DNA of 32,693 nt from an uncultured Candidatus Saccharibacteria bacterium (GCA_948944455.1 CARBES010000009.1:1-32693); one strand, 5' to 3'; positions 15,424 to 22,024 are shown, counted from the first letter of the stretch. Notes: generated from the letters alone by a model not told the origin. Made by a program: numbers and translations.

Positions 15424-16278
15424 ATGACTAACTCTGAGTTTATAGTGAAGCCGACAGAGGTGCTCGAGGAAGCCCCGATTACCTATAAGCGGATGCTGTA
15501 CCAGGCTTGTCAGGATGAGGGCGTAAAGTTGCGATTCCTTTCGCGGAACTGGGTAAAACATTTGGAGAAAAACGGCCATGTGCATTTTATCACAGGTTAC
15601 AAATTCGATTTGAATCCACATGCTCTAGGTGAAATAATTGATGATAAATACGCTTTGTTCTCGGTTCTTAAGGATGCTGAAGTTCCTATTATTGAGCACA
15701 CTATCGTTTATCGTCCAGATACTGATAGAAGTTTCGCGCAAGGCTGCAATACCATGGATTATGTTCGTAATTACTGGTTAGCACACGGTGGTGATATCGT
15801 AATTAAGCCTAATAATGGCACTGGTGGCAGGAGGATTGTCAGGGTACGGGCAGAGGAAGAGCTAGCGCTAGCGTTAATGAGGGCTCTGGGTCAAAGTTGT
15901 TCTGGTAGTATGTGCCCATTTTATAAAATTCGACACGAATATCGTGCAGTAACGTTAGATAACGAAGTAAGGCTTAGCTATATGAAGACTTTGCCCGATG
16001 AGATAAGCTGGAAGTTCAACCTCCAACAAGGTAGCAAATCTGAAGACATTCCAGCCGAGAAATTACCAAAAGTTACTACTTTAGCCAAACAAACGAGCGA
16101 GGCGATCGGACTAAGATTCGGAAGCGTCGATATTATCGAAACTGAGGCGGGCGATTTTATGGTAATGGAGGTAAACAGCGGCGTAATGGTGTCGAAATTT
16201 CTAAAGCAACACCCTGATCGTTATCCCGAAATCCGAGCAATGTTCCGCGACGCAATCCGAAAGATGTTTGAGAGCTAA
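15424..16278 (+). CDS. ATP-grasp domain protein (RimK/alpha-L-glutamate ligase-like)
   Basis: The 284-aa product has the ATP-grasp order of elements. DDKYALFSVLKDAEVPIIEH begins the central domain. The glycine-rich loop IVIKPNNGTGGRRI (about 141-154) binds phosphate, and EYRAVTLDNEVRLSYMK is a middle strand pair. FGSVDIIETEAGDFMVMEVNSG near residue 240-260 supplies metal-binding Glu and Asn. Such enzymes join a carboxylate to an amine through an acyl phosphate; the substrates here are unknown. It lies between tRNA-Gly and tRNA-Cys. AGGA at 6 nt from the ATG supports the start. Confidence 0.85.
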   Translation: MTNSEFIVKPTEVLEEAPITYKRMLYQACQDEGVKLRFLSRNWVKHLEKNGHVHFITGYKFDLNPHALGEIIDDKYALFSVLKDAEVPIIEHTIVYRPDTDRSFAQGCNTMDYVRNYWLAHGGDIVIKPNNGTGGRRIVRVRAEEELALALMRALGQSCSGSMCPFYKIRHEYRAVTLDNEVRLSYMKTLPDEISWKFNLQQGSKSEDIPAEKLPKVTTLAKQTSEAIGLRFGSVDIIETEAGDFMVMEVNSGVMVSKFLKQHPDRYPEIRAMFRDAIRKMFES

Positions 16279-16291
16279 ACGCAGGTTAGGC

Positions 16292-16320
16292 TGGTCGATC
16301 CTGAGATTTCGTGATAGAAT
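16292..16320 (+). promoter_or_regulatory. tRNA-Cys promoter
   Basis: An extended -10 (TGATAGAAT) with a poor -35 (TGGTCG) at 17-nt spacing. The tRNA starts 8 nt after the -10, so the transcript would begin almost at the mature 5' end. Confidence 0.6.
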
Positions 16321-16328
16321 AGTGGCAT

Positions 16329-16402
16329 GGCACTGTGGCGGAGTGGTTACGCAGCGGTCTGCAAAACCGCGTACACCGGTTCAATTCCGGTCGGTGCCTC
16401 CA
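16329..16402 (+). tRNA. tRNA-Cys (GCA), CCA encoded
   Basis: Acceptor GGCACTG/CGGTGCC, anticodon stem GCGGT/ACCGC with loop CTGCAAA (anticodon GCA), T arm CCGG with loop TTCAATT, discriminator U as expected for Cys, and encoded CCA. Confidence 0.95.
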
Positions 16403-16518
16403 GGTATTTTGAGACCAACCGCTAGGTTGGTATTAAAATACCTAGCTTAAGGCCGGAAAGGACCCGAGAACCGGGTCCAGGCGATAGTAAGCGAGCGAAT
16501 TACTTTCCGCAGTTTTTT
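16403..16518 (+). ncRNA. Candidate structured RNA in the tRNA-Cys trailer
   Basis: There is no ORF here. A long hairpin starts right at the tRNA CCA: GGTATTTT (16403-16410) with AAAATACC (16435-16442), and ACCAACC with GGTTGGT inside. A second, branched unit follows. An outer CGGAA/TTCCG encloses two hairpins, GGACCCG/CGGGTCC (16460-16478) and AGTAA/TTACT (16486-16504), and is followed at once by GCAG and TTTTTT. It could be an elaborate terminator, a trailer-derived sRNA or an independent RNA. It has no SRP, 6S, tmRNA or RNase P signature that I can see. Confidence 0.45.
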
Positions 16519-16526
16519 CTATTATA

Positions 16527-16535
16527 CCCCCCCCC
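16527..16535. repeat. Poly-C tract of nine
   Basis: Nine C in a row. On the minus strand the nine G abut a perfect TATAAT (16521-16526), so tract length would change the spacing to any -35 element upstream. No coding gene lies downstream on that strand; such a transcript would run antisense to the trailer RNA and tRNA-Cys. Confidence 0.8.
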
Positions 16536-16557
16536 GAAACACAATATAAGTAGTTAG

Positions 16558-17202
16558 CTAGCGCGAAAAACGTACAGATAAATAAACTAGGCTAATTACG
16601 GTGAGCAAGACCAAAAAGGTGACAGAGAAACCCGACCAAAAGCCAAACCGTTTCGAACCAGACTGAATTCCAACCAGAGTCGCAGCCGAAATTGCAGAAC
16701 TTACATGGTCAGTATCCGAAGCCATGTCGCTAGGTAAATTTGAACCAACACCATAACCATCATCTCCTGTAGCAATTCCGAAAGCTGGCGCTTCTCCACC
16801 AGTACGCGGCACCTCGACTAAATTAAGCATCGCGACATCACGCGGGCCAGTGACTATAGTAAAATAGTTTTCAGTATGGGTCGGTTCGTTAAATTCAAAA
16901 GGCAAATCATCAGGCGATCCATCAGGTGAGTCGTCAAGCAAGTCGCCACTAGGATCGTCCGAAGGTTTAACTTCGGAAACTGAGCCCAAGTCGTCAATCG
17001 TCGGCAAATCCGTAATTTCGGGGGCCGACGGAATATCGACCGGAGATTGCGGGATGTTTACATCCGGTTCGGTGGGCATCTGCGTCAAAACCAGTTGTTC
17101 AGCTAAAAACTGTTGGCTCAGGATGAAGCTGGCGCCAAAAACCGCCAGTACTGCTAGACACAAAGACTTGCGTCGCATCAAGAAATCCCAAAGCTTTCCC
17201 AT
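16558..17202 (-). CDS. Acidic membrane protein with two membrane segments
   Basis: The 214-aa product has an N-terminal membrane segment (about 13-35) preceded by MRRK and a C-terminal one (about 188-208) followed by VRFSR. Both ends are therefore probably inside, and about 150 residues outside. The outer part is rich in Asp, Pro and Ser (DDPSGDLLDDSPDGSPDD). Family unknown. ATG 17202 (MGKLWDF) is chosen over an upstream start because TATAAT lies exactly 6 nt before it and the upstream extension would cover the promoter. Divergent from hisS. Confidence 0.7.
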   Translation of the reverse strand: MGKLWDFLMRRKSLCLAVLAVFGASFILSQQFLAEQLVLTQMPTEPDVNIPQSPVDIPSAPEITDLPTIDDLGSVSEVKPSDDPSGDLLDDSPDGSPDDLPFEFNEPTHTENYFTIVTGPRDVAMLNLVEVPRTGGEAPAFGIATGDDGYGVGSNLPSDMASDTDHVSSAISAATLVGIQSGSKRFGFWSGFSVTFLVLLTVISLVYLSVRFSR

Positions 17203-17208
17203 ACTACC

Positions 17209-17214
17209 ATTATA
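17209..17214 (-). promoter_or_regulatory. -10 box, leaderless configuration (acidic membrane protein)
   Basis: An extended -10, TATGCTATAAT, with 6 nt to the ATG at 17202 and no Shine-Dalgarno. Confidence 0.75.
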
Positions 17215-17256
17215 GCATAAACAACCGTAAAATGCAATATCGACCAGATTCTGTGT

Positions 17257-17262
17257 TATAAT
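17257..17262 (+). promoter_or_regulatory. hisS -10 box, leaderless configuration
   Basis: TGTTATAAT (extended -10), then 6 nt to the hisS ATG, with no room for a ribosome binding site. Confidence 0.8.
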
Positions 17263-17268
17263 TAGAGT

Positions 17269-18570
17269 ATGAAAAAGTTCAATACCTCCCCAATTAGTGG
17301 TATGCAAGAATTGCTGCCGGGCCTACAAACTGAATTTGACCGTCTCAAGGCGGGTATTGAGGAGGCATTTCATCGTCACGGCTATCAACATATCGAAACA
17401 CCAACGATTGACCGGACGGAAATCCTCTTAGCGAAAGCTGGCGGCGATACTGAGAAGCAGATTTACAAAGTTGTCAAAACCGCCGAAACCGCTGATGACG
17501 CTGATCAGGCGCTGCGCTTCGACCACACTGTACCATTGGCACGCTATACCGTCGAACACACCAACGATCTGGCTTTTCCTTTTAAGGTCACTCAAGTTGG
17601 TCGAAATTTCCGCGGGGAGCGAGCACAAAAAGGGCGTTTTCGCGAATTCTATCAGTGCGATGTCGACGTAATTGGCTGGGGTAAGCTACCGTTTAGCTAC
17701 GATGCGGACGTAATTAGCACGTTGATCGACGCCCTAAAGATACTACCCCTACCAGGAGATGGTTTTTTGGTGAGAATTAGTAACCGTAAATTGCTCTCTG
17801 GCTTACTGGCTTCGATGAACCTTGAACAGCATGCGACAGACATTTTCAGCATTATCGATCATGCCGAGAAAGTGCCGACTGAGGCTACGCAAAAGGCGTT
17901 CACTGATCTCGGTATTGGCAGCGAGAATGTTGTAAAAATCACAACATTTATGGAGATTCACGGAAGTCGTAAAGATGTCGTCGAGAAGCTGCTTGCGCTC
18001 GAAAATAGTAACGAAACATTTGTAACGGGCGTAAACGAGTTAGCTGTTGTACTTGAGCTGTTAGAAGGTCAGGATCTCGGCAACGTAATTACCGCCGACA
18101 TGCTAATCGTGCGCGGTTTAGATTACTACACTGGCACAGTATTTGAAACAGTCGTACCGGATCACCGCGAAATTGGCTCGATCTGTGGTGGTGGTCGCTA
18201 TGAGAATCTAGCCGGCAATTATACTACACAAGCGATGCCGGGCGTAGGCGGATCGATTGGCTTGACGAGACTCTTCTATCTGTTGCAAAATTACGGTATG
18301 GTTCATACGAGTGAGCTGAAGCCGGTTGATATTTGCGTCATTCCCTTCGGTGAGTCGGAAATTCCAGCCGCAAACAAACTAGCAGAGAAGTTGCGCACTG
18401 CTGGCAAAAGTGTTGATCTTGAATACGCTGGCAAAGGATTGGGCGACAAGATGAAATACGCTAGTCGTGTCGCAAATTATGCGATTGTAGTCGGCGAAAA
18501 CGAGGTCCGTTCCGGAAAGTATATGATCAAAGACCTCGCTACCGGTGAAAGCGAAGAGCTAGTGTTCTAG
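17269..18570 (+). CDS. hisS: Histidyl-tRNA synthetase
   Basis: This class II synthetase charges tRNA-His. The 433 aa show motif 1 (the RLKAGIEEAFHRHGYQHIETP region), motif 2 (RNFRGERAQKGRFREFYQCDVD, about residues 112-133), HisRS signature elements LIVRGLDYYTGTVFE and GGGRYENL, and motif 3 (GVGGSIGLTRLFYLL). The C-terminal anticodon-binding domain (about 345-433) contains DICVIPFGE and LAEKLRTAGKSVDLEY. The length is normal. The start is set by the leaderless promoter. It is divergent from the acidic membrane protein. Confidence 0.97.
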   Translation: MKKFNTSPISGMQELLPGLQTEFDRLKAGIEEAFHRHGYQHIETPTIDRTEILLAKAGGDTEKQIYKVVKTAETADDADQALRFDHTVPLARYTVEHTNDLAFPFKVTQVGRNFRGERAQKGRFREFYQCDVDVIGWGKLPFSYDADVISTLIDALKILPLPGDGFLVRISNRKLLSGLLASMNLEQHATDIFSIIDHAEKVPTEATQKAFTDLGIGSENVVKITTFMEIHGSRKDVVEKLLALENSNETFVTGVNELAVVLELLEGQDLGNVITADMLIVRGLDYYTGTVFETVVPDHREIGSICGGGRYENLAGNYTTQAMPGVGGSIGLTRLFYLLQNYGMVHTSELKPVDICVIPFGESEIPAANKLAEKLRTAGKSVDLEYAGKGLGDKMKYASRVANYAIVVGENEVRSGKYMIKDLATGESEELVF

Positions 18571-18580
18571 CGAGCAGGCA

Positions 18581-18621
18581 GAGCTGGCAACAGGATAATT
18601 ATTTATATACTATGCCAGCTC
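18581..18621. terminator. Possible bidirectional terminator between hisS and the dsbA-like gene
   Basis: GAGCTGGCA and TGCCAGCTC are 9-bp perfect arms around a 23-nt AT-rich loop, in the 66-nt gap between the convergent genes. There is no good T-tract. Confidence 0.45.
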
Positions 18622-18636
18622 CCGAATAACTATTAC

Positions 18637-19374
18637 TTACTCAGTCTTACCGAGGCCCGCATCAAGATAACGTAAGACGTAATCCCATCCCCAACTACTA
18701 TCGAACCCAGCCATTGTAAAATCGTTAAACTGGAAATACGGCATACCTTGGGCAACCTGAAGCGCGCGTTTAGTATTGCGATCTAATTCTTCGGCTGAGC
18801 TATGGTTCGCTACGCATTGATCGAACTGGTCGCTAAGTCCAGCCTCGTGACCAATCTCTAACCAGTAATTTTCTGGCATGTTTTTAATCGGGGCGGCAGT
18901 CTTACTATTACCGATACCCTTCGAATGGTAATCCTTCCAGAGCCCCGCAATCGCGCCATGGTAGAAATCCCAAAATTTATTCTCTTGCGCAGCACAATAA
19001 GCCGCCTCAGCCGCATCGCGCGAATATTGGCTGCCGCTAGCTTCATAAAGATAGTCAGTCAAGCGGATTTCAAAGAAAATGTTATTATCGGCAAGATACT
19101 GCTGAAACTCATCCCAGTTTTCCATTACAACCCGCGAGAAGACGTCGCAATATGGGCACATCAAGTCGGTATACATAATATAATAATTCTTTGCGTCGCG
19201 ATCGCCAATCGTGGTCGCCTCACTCCAAGCCTCGTCGCCTGGAGCCCGACGCGTCGATGAATTGGCGATAATAATTACAAAAAACAGCACGATTATAGCA
19301 ATAATCGCAATTGTGCGGATAATCCGACCAACATTGCTAGTTTTACTTTTGATGTTTTCCGTAGCTTCAGACAT
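18637..19374 (-). CDS. Membrane-anchored DsbA-like thiol oxidoreductase
   Basis: The 245-aa product has one N-terminal membrane segment (about 19-38) and an outer thioredoxin-fold domain. The redox motif is CPYC (73-76), preceded by the typical strand YYIMYTDLM. The helical insertion and the cis-Pro strand (GMPYFQFNDF) follow. It belongs with DsbA/Thioredoxin_4 proteins that form or shuffle disulfides in exported proteins. Two ATGs are adjacent; the second (19374) has better spacing to AAGGAG. It overlaps the end of the upstream gene by 8 nt, so the two are coupled and probably act together. Confidence 0.9.
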   Translation of the reverse strand: MSEATENIKSKTSNVGRIIRTIAIIAIIVLFFVIIIANSSTRRAPGDEAWSEATTIGDRDAKNYYIMYTDLMCPYCDVFSRVVMENWDEFQQYLADNNIFFEIRLTDYLYEASGSQYSRDAAEAAYCAAQENKFWDFYHGAIAGLWKDYHSKGIGNSKTAAPIKNMPENYWLEIGHEAGLSDQFDQCVANHSSAEELDRNTKRALQVAQGMPYFQFNDFTMAGFDSSWGWDYVLRYLDAGLGKTE

Positions 19375-20080
19375 CATTCTTCTCCTTTTGATTAACTTTT
19401 ACGCCGGAATCACTAGAGACGGGCTGTTCCTTGACAGCGTGTCGACGACAAAATTCTTCGCTCGTAATCATTACGAAAGCATCTTTTCCGATGCGTTTTA
19501 AGGTAAAAAGCGCTAGCAGAATTGCCGCCGCCGTAAGTAGCCCAGAAATCGTACTAGCAAGAGCATAGCTACTCGAGCTAAAGACTGCGCCGAGTACCGG
19601 GGCAAGCAAAGTCGTCCCGCAAGTCGGGCAGCCGGAACCTAATACCGCTAGGCCGGCCGCAAGGCCAGCGTTTTGGAGATTATCGGAATTTTTTGTGGCG
19701 GCTTTAGCCTTCGCGTCGGCTTTTCTATTCTGGCGACGCTTATGCCAAACTAGTACTACTAGGCCAATCAAAATGCTCTGTAATATCGTCACAACAAAGA
19801 GCAGAAGCCAATCCCAGAAATTTCGCCCTACGCCGAAAATTCCCAAGAACCCATCGCGGATGACCGCTAATTTCCCACCAAAATCCGTCGCCCAAAAGAG
19901 GCTAAAAGCCGCCGTACTCCCCGAGAGCAAATTCATCAAAGTTCCAAAAATCACAAAAGTCAGCGCGAAAGTGAGGAGAAATTTCGGGTCGCGAGTTGCC
20001 AAAATAATACCAGAAAAAGCCATTTTCCATTCATCCAGCCAACGATCTAGCTGATGTCCAATCTTCGCTCCACTTGTCAT
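19367..20080 (-). CDS. Membrane protein with CPTC motif, probable partner of the DsbA-like protein
   Basis: The 237-aa product has about five hydrophobic segments (about 33-53, 70-85, 90-112, 140-170, 175-195). A CPTC pair (151-154) lies at the start of a Gly/Ala-rich membrane segment (GLAVLGSGCPTCGTTLLAPV). A CxxC at a membrane face, in a gene coupled to a DsbA-like protein, suggests an electron relay playing the part of DsbB, VKOR or CcdA. I do not see a match to those families. ATG 20080 is chosen because TACAAT lies 6 nt before it; the 6-residue extension would cover the -10. The C-terminus is charged and cytoplasmic. Confidence 0.75.
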   Translation of the reverse strand: MTSGAKIGHQLDRWLDEWKMAFSGIILATRDPKFLLTFALTFVIFGTLMNLLSGSTAAFSLFWATDFGGKLAVIRDGFLGIFGVGRNFWDWLLLFVVTILQSILIGLVVLVWHKRRQNRKADAKAKAATKNSDNLQNAGLAAGLAVLGSGCPTCGTTLLAPVLGAVFSSSSYALASTISGLLTAAAILLALFTLKRIGKDAFVMITSEEFCRRHAVKEQPVSSDSGVKVNQKEKNDV

Positions 20081-20086
20081 GTTTAT

Positions 20087-20092
20087 ATTGTA
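20087..20092 (-). promoter_or_regulatory. -10 box, leaderless configuration (CPTC membrane protein operon)
   Basis: GTGTGCTACAAT on the minus strand with 6 nt to the ATG at 20080. The stretch resembles the 3' half of the promoter module at 691, but there is no TTGACA. Confidence 0.65.
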
Positions 20093-20115
20093 GCACACTT
20101 TTTCAGGTAAAAGAA

Positions 20116-20137
20116 AGCCGCCCCGTGAGGAGCGGCT
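20116..20137 (-). terminator. Rho-independent terminator of the 219-aa membrane gene
   Basis: AGCCGC and GCGGCT, extended by CC/GG, with TTCTTTTACC following on the minus strand. It lies 35 nt past the stop at 20172. Confidence 0.8.
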
Positions 20138-20171
20138 GGGTTACTTGGGGTGAGTGAAAAATGTTTTCATT

Positions 20172-20831
20172 TCAGTAGTACCCGCGTTGCTGCCGGCGGC
20201 GTTGCTCCGCATAAGCGAAAGCGTCATACTCGGCGTCAGCGCGTTTCATGATGGCGTCGGCCGTGAAATATCCGCCCAGTAGCGCCGCCACAACGACGAT
20301 AATAGCAAGATACGCTATCAGGGCATCGCCTTTTTTCTTGCTGCTCGACCGAGACTTGCTCCCGCCAAACAACGCCTCGACTACTCGCCCAAAAGCGCTG
20401 GGCGCTTGGCGAGCAAAGCTCATCATGTTGTGAATCTGGGCGTAACTGTTCCAGCCGGCCGTCGCAAGATAGGCGAAAGACCTCTCTTCCCAAGCTCGAC
20501 GCAACGACGTTAGCCAGATGCGCACGCCGCTCAGGACGATTGGCACTCCGACCAGCAAATAGAGCAAATCCGAGGCCAAAAGCTCGACACGCATGATAAC
20601 ATCCGGATCAACTTCCAATAGCTGCAGGAAAAACGGTGCTACCATGAGCAGGATATAACCATAGACCATAGTAAAACCTGCTATAGCCATAACATAGCCA
20701 CAGATAATTTCCCGCCGAAAGCTACCGCCGATCTCCTTCGATTCGGACCAGTAGCGTCCGACATACGATGCGTTGGCCCAGGAAATTGCAAAGTTAATCG
20801 CTAAAAGCACAAAAAGCAACATATATCTCAT
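20172..20831 (-). CDS. Hypothetical multi-pass membrane protein
   Basis: The 219-aa product has about four hydrophobic segments (about 4-22, 42-70, 82-103, 168-190) and a Ser/Lys-rich basic loop before the last one (SKSRSSSKKKGD). The C-terminal tail is Arg/Gln-rich and ends RQQRGYY. I do not recognise the family. ATG 20831 is preferred over the upstream TTG because AAAGGGTG precedes it at normal distance. It has its own promoter and terminator. Confidence 0.7.
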   Translation of the reverse strand: MRYMLLFVLLAINFAISWANASYVGRYWSESKEIGGSFRREIICGYVMAIAGFTMVYGYILLMVAPFFLQLLEVDPDVIMRVELLASDLLYLLVGVPIVLSGVRIWLTSLRRAWEERSFAYLATAGWNSYAQIHNMMSFARQAPSAFGRVVEALFGGSKSRSSSKKKGDALIAYLAIIVVVAALLGGYFTADAIMKRADAEYDAFAYAEQRRRQQRGYY

Positions 20832-20873
20832 CTTCTTCACCCTTTCAATGTTCGACTCCCCCAAGTTACTATA

Positions 20874-20902
20874 ATTATAGCATATCTAGCCGAAAAAGGC
20901 AA
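20874..20902 (-). promoter_or_regulatory. Promoter of the 219-aa membrane gene
   Basis: TTGCCT, a 17-nt spacer and an extended -10 (TATGCTATAAT) on the minus strand. The leader is about 35 nt. Confidence 0.8.
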
Positions 20903-20931
20903 TTACGACTCGATGTATATTATCGATTTGG

Positions 20932-20977
20932 GTTTTTCATCCTCCCTTGATTACTCTATGGCTAGACAACGGAGGGA
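20932..20977. repeat. Outer inverted repeat, left arm (3' end of cassette A)
   Basis: About 46 bp spanning the last codons, stop and 3' flank of cassette A. The inverted partner is at 21527-21577. Identical blocks include TCCCTCCGTTGTCTAGC and AAGGGAGGATGAA, separated by small indels. Conservation continues past the stop codons, so it is not explained by protein-level selection alone. Confidence 0.8.
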
Positions 20978-21157
20978 GGCACCATAAGACATGTGTTCAT
21001 GACTATGGTGGACTTTGGTATCAAAATAGAGTTCGTAAGCTTTATTAGCCTCTACGCTTGCCAGTGAGCTCCAAGCATCAAAATTAGTTGCCACACGGCG
21101 ACCCTCGCCAAGACTTGTGTTTATATACCCGCTGCGGACGAAGAAGCCAAAAACCAA
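20951..21157 (-). pseudogene. Headless FISUMP-type surface-protein C-terminal cassette A
   Basis: The frame encodes about 65 residues from FFVRSG to SLRCLAIE. The pattern FVRSG-x-N, then WSS-x-A, then AYELYF, then YGASLRCLA at the end is that of the Fibrobacter succinogenes major paralogous (FISUMP) domain C-terminus found in surface proteins. There is no signal peptide, no body, no start codon with a ribosome site, and terminator-like hairpins lie directly upstream. Cassette B on the opposite strand (21350-21550) has the same ends and a different middle. It is either a decayed fragment or a silent donor cassette. Confidence 0.7.
21130..21145. repeat. Inner inverted repeat, left arm (5' end of cassette A)
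   Basis: CGCTGCGGACGAAGAA, 16 bp, the exact reverse complement of 21350-21365. It encodes the FFVRSG start of the cassette on the minus strand. Confidence 0.9.
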
Positions 21158-21161
21158 AATA

Positions 21162-21181
21162 CGACCACTAGGTCGCTTTTT
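21162..21181. terminator. Hairpin 1 of the cassette core
   Basis: CGACC-acta-GGTCG followed by CTTTTTA on plus and TATTTTGG on minus; terminator-like in both directions. Confidence 0.55.
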
Positions 21182-21210
21182 ATCGAATTTTATCAGGGGT
21201 AGAGCAAGAT

Positions 21211-21236
21211 AAAAAACGACACGTAGGTCGTTTTTT
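21211..21236. terminator. Hairpin 2 of the cassette core
   Basis: AAAAAACGAC and GTCGTTTTTT around a 6-nt loop; a bidirectional terminator shape. It shares the CGACC/GGTCG theme with hairpin 1. Confidence 0.65.
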
Positions 21237-21245
21237 ATGCTTCAA

Positions 21246-21290
21246 CTATTTAATCATAAATCGAAACAACTGTTTCGATTTATGAAATAG
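21246..21290. repeat. Palindrome 3 of the cassette core
   Basis: Perfect 14-bp arms CATAAATCGAAACA and TGTTTCGATTTATG with a 2-nt centre (21255-21284), extended by CTATT/AATAG. No T-tract. Confidence 0.85.
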
Positions 21291-21311
21291 CTAACAGTGG
21301 TGGACTCAGAC

Positions 21312-21337
21312 AAAATCCGTACAGCTGTACGGATTTT
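21312..21337. repeat. Palindrome 4 of the cassette core
   Basis: A perfect 26-bp palindrome with arm AAAATCCGTACAG and no spacer. No T-tract follows, so it looks more like a protein-binding or recombination site than a terminator. Confidence 0.85.
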
Positions 21338-21349
21338 ACATATCCTCTT

Positions 21350-21365
21350 TTCTTCGTCCGCAGCG
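21350..21365. repeat. Inner inverted repeat, right arm (5' end of cassette B)
   Basis: TTCTTCGTCCGCAGCG, the exact inverted copy of 21130-21145. Confidence 0.9.
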
Positions 21366-21550
21366 GAGGACCAAGCAACACTGCTACATGGCAAGGTTCA
21401 AGATTAGTTAGCATCGGTATAGAATCACGTCATTGGTCAAGTGTTGCCGGAACAGGAATAGTATCGCTGGACATTATCTTTAATGAGAATACCGGATATA
21501 GACAAGACTGGCGCAGCTTTGCCTATTCCCTCCGTTGTCTAGCTATATAG
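21350..21550 (+). pseudogene. Headless FISUMP-type surface-protein C-terminal cassette B
   Basis: About 66 residues from FFVRSG to YSLRCLAI and a TAG stop, with no start codon at the 5' end. The frame has WSSVAGTG and a SLDIIF strand at the positions of WSSLAS and AYELYF in cassette A. The middle differs from A in sequence while both ends match at DNA level. The two cassettes point away from each other across a core of about 200 bp. Confidence 0.65.
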
Positions 21551-21577
21551 AGTAATATATAAGGGAGGATGAAGAAC
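21527..21577. repeat. Outer inverted repeat, right arm (3' end of cassette B)
   Basis: The inverted partner of 20932-20977, covering the last codons, stop and 3' flank of cassette B. Confidence 0.8.
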
Positions 21578-21883
21578 TAACCGCCACCCAGAAAGACACA
21601 ATGACGCCCGTCAAGAGACTCCTTTAGTTGCTTCATTCTCAATCCCGATTCGATTATGGTAGTACCGTCGCGGATTTCATATACATAACTTGAGGCTGCC
21701 CCCTGGGTCTCTCCGCCAGACGGTGAGACCATCATCACACTCGGCAACCAATTCCGCAGCCCCGAACATCCATATTATCCATACTATCCACGCACCTAGG
21801 CCAAGAAGCGCTATGACACAGACTATAACCCCAAAAACACGCCTCTTTTTGCTAGGAGCGTTTTGTCGATCAGGTAATTCCAC
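21577..21883 (-). pseudogene. Small membrane-protein gene, probably split by a one-base frameshift
   Basis: From GTG 21883 the frame encodes 68 aa: a basic start (KKRR), a membrane segment (about 17-42) and a short tail, stopping at 21677. A second frame on the same strand (ATG 21735 to TAG 21577, 52 aa) continues with SSYVYEIRDGTTIIESG and LKESLDGRHCVFLGGG, which looks like a real extracytoplasmic domain. Removing one G from the run of five (21699-21703 on plus) joins both into one protein of about 100 aa. It starts 38 nt after tRNA-Phe and has only a weak ribosome site. Either a pseudogene, a sequencing slip or a slippage-controlled gene. Family unknown. Confidence 0.5.
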
Positions 21884-21921
21884 CGTATGTTCCCAAGTAT
21901 TTCAATTAAACTAAATCAAAA

Positions 21922-21997
21922 TGGTGGTTCCGGGCGGACTTGAACCGTCGACACAAGGCTCTTCAGGCCTCTGCTCTACCAACTGAGCTACAGAACC
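21922..21997 (-). tRNA. tRNA-Phe (GAA), CCA encoded
   Basis: Acceptor GGTTCTG/CGGAACC, anticodon loop CTGAAGA (GAA), T loop TTCAAGT, discriminator A and encoded CCA. It follows tRNA-Ala by 27 nt in the same transcript. Confidence 0.95.
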
Positions 21998-22024
21998 ACA
22001 CAGACAGACATCGAGGAGATAATC

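Noticed and set aside
16403..16518. SRP RNA, 6S RNA or RNase P RNA
   Set aside because: The conserved SRP tetraloop region and RNase P core motifs are absent, and the length is wrong for 6S and RNase P.
20951..21157. Ordinary 68-aa gene on the minus strand
   Set aside because: Its start is a TTG with no ribosome site next to hairpins, and the sequence is only the C-terminal end of a larger surface-domain pattern.
21158..21349. CRISPR array, from the series of hairpins
   Set aside because: The palindromes differ from one another and there are no equal repeats with spacers. No CRISPR array is seen anywhere in the window.
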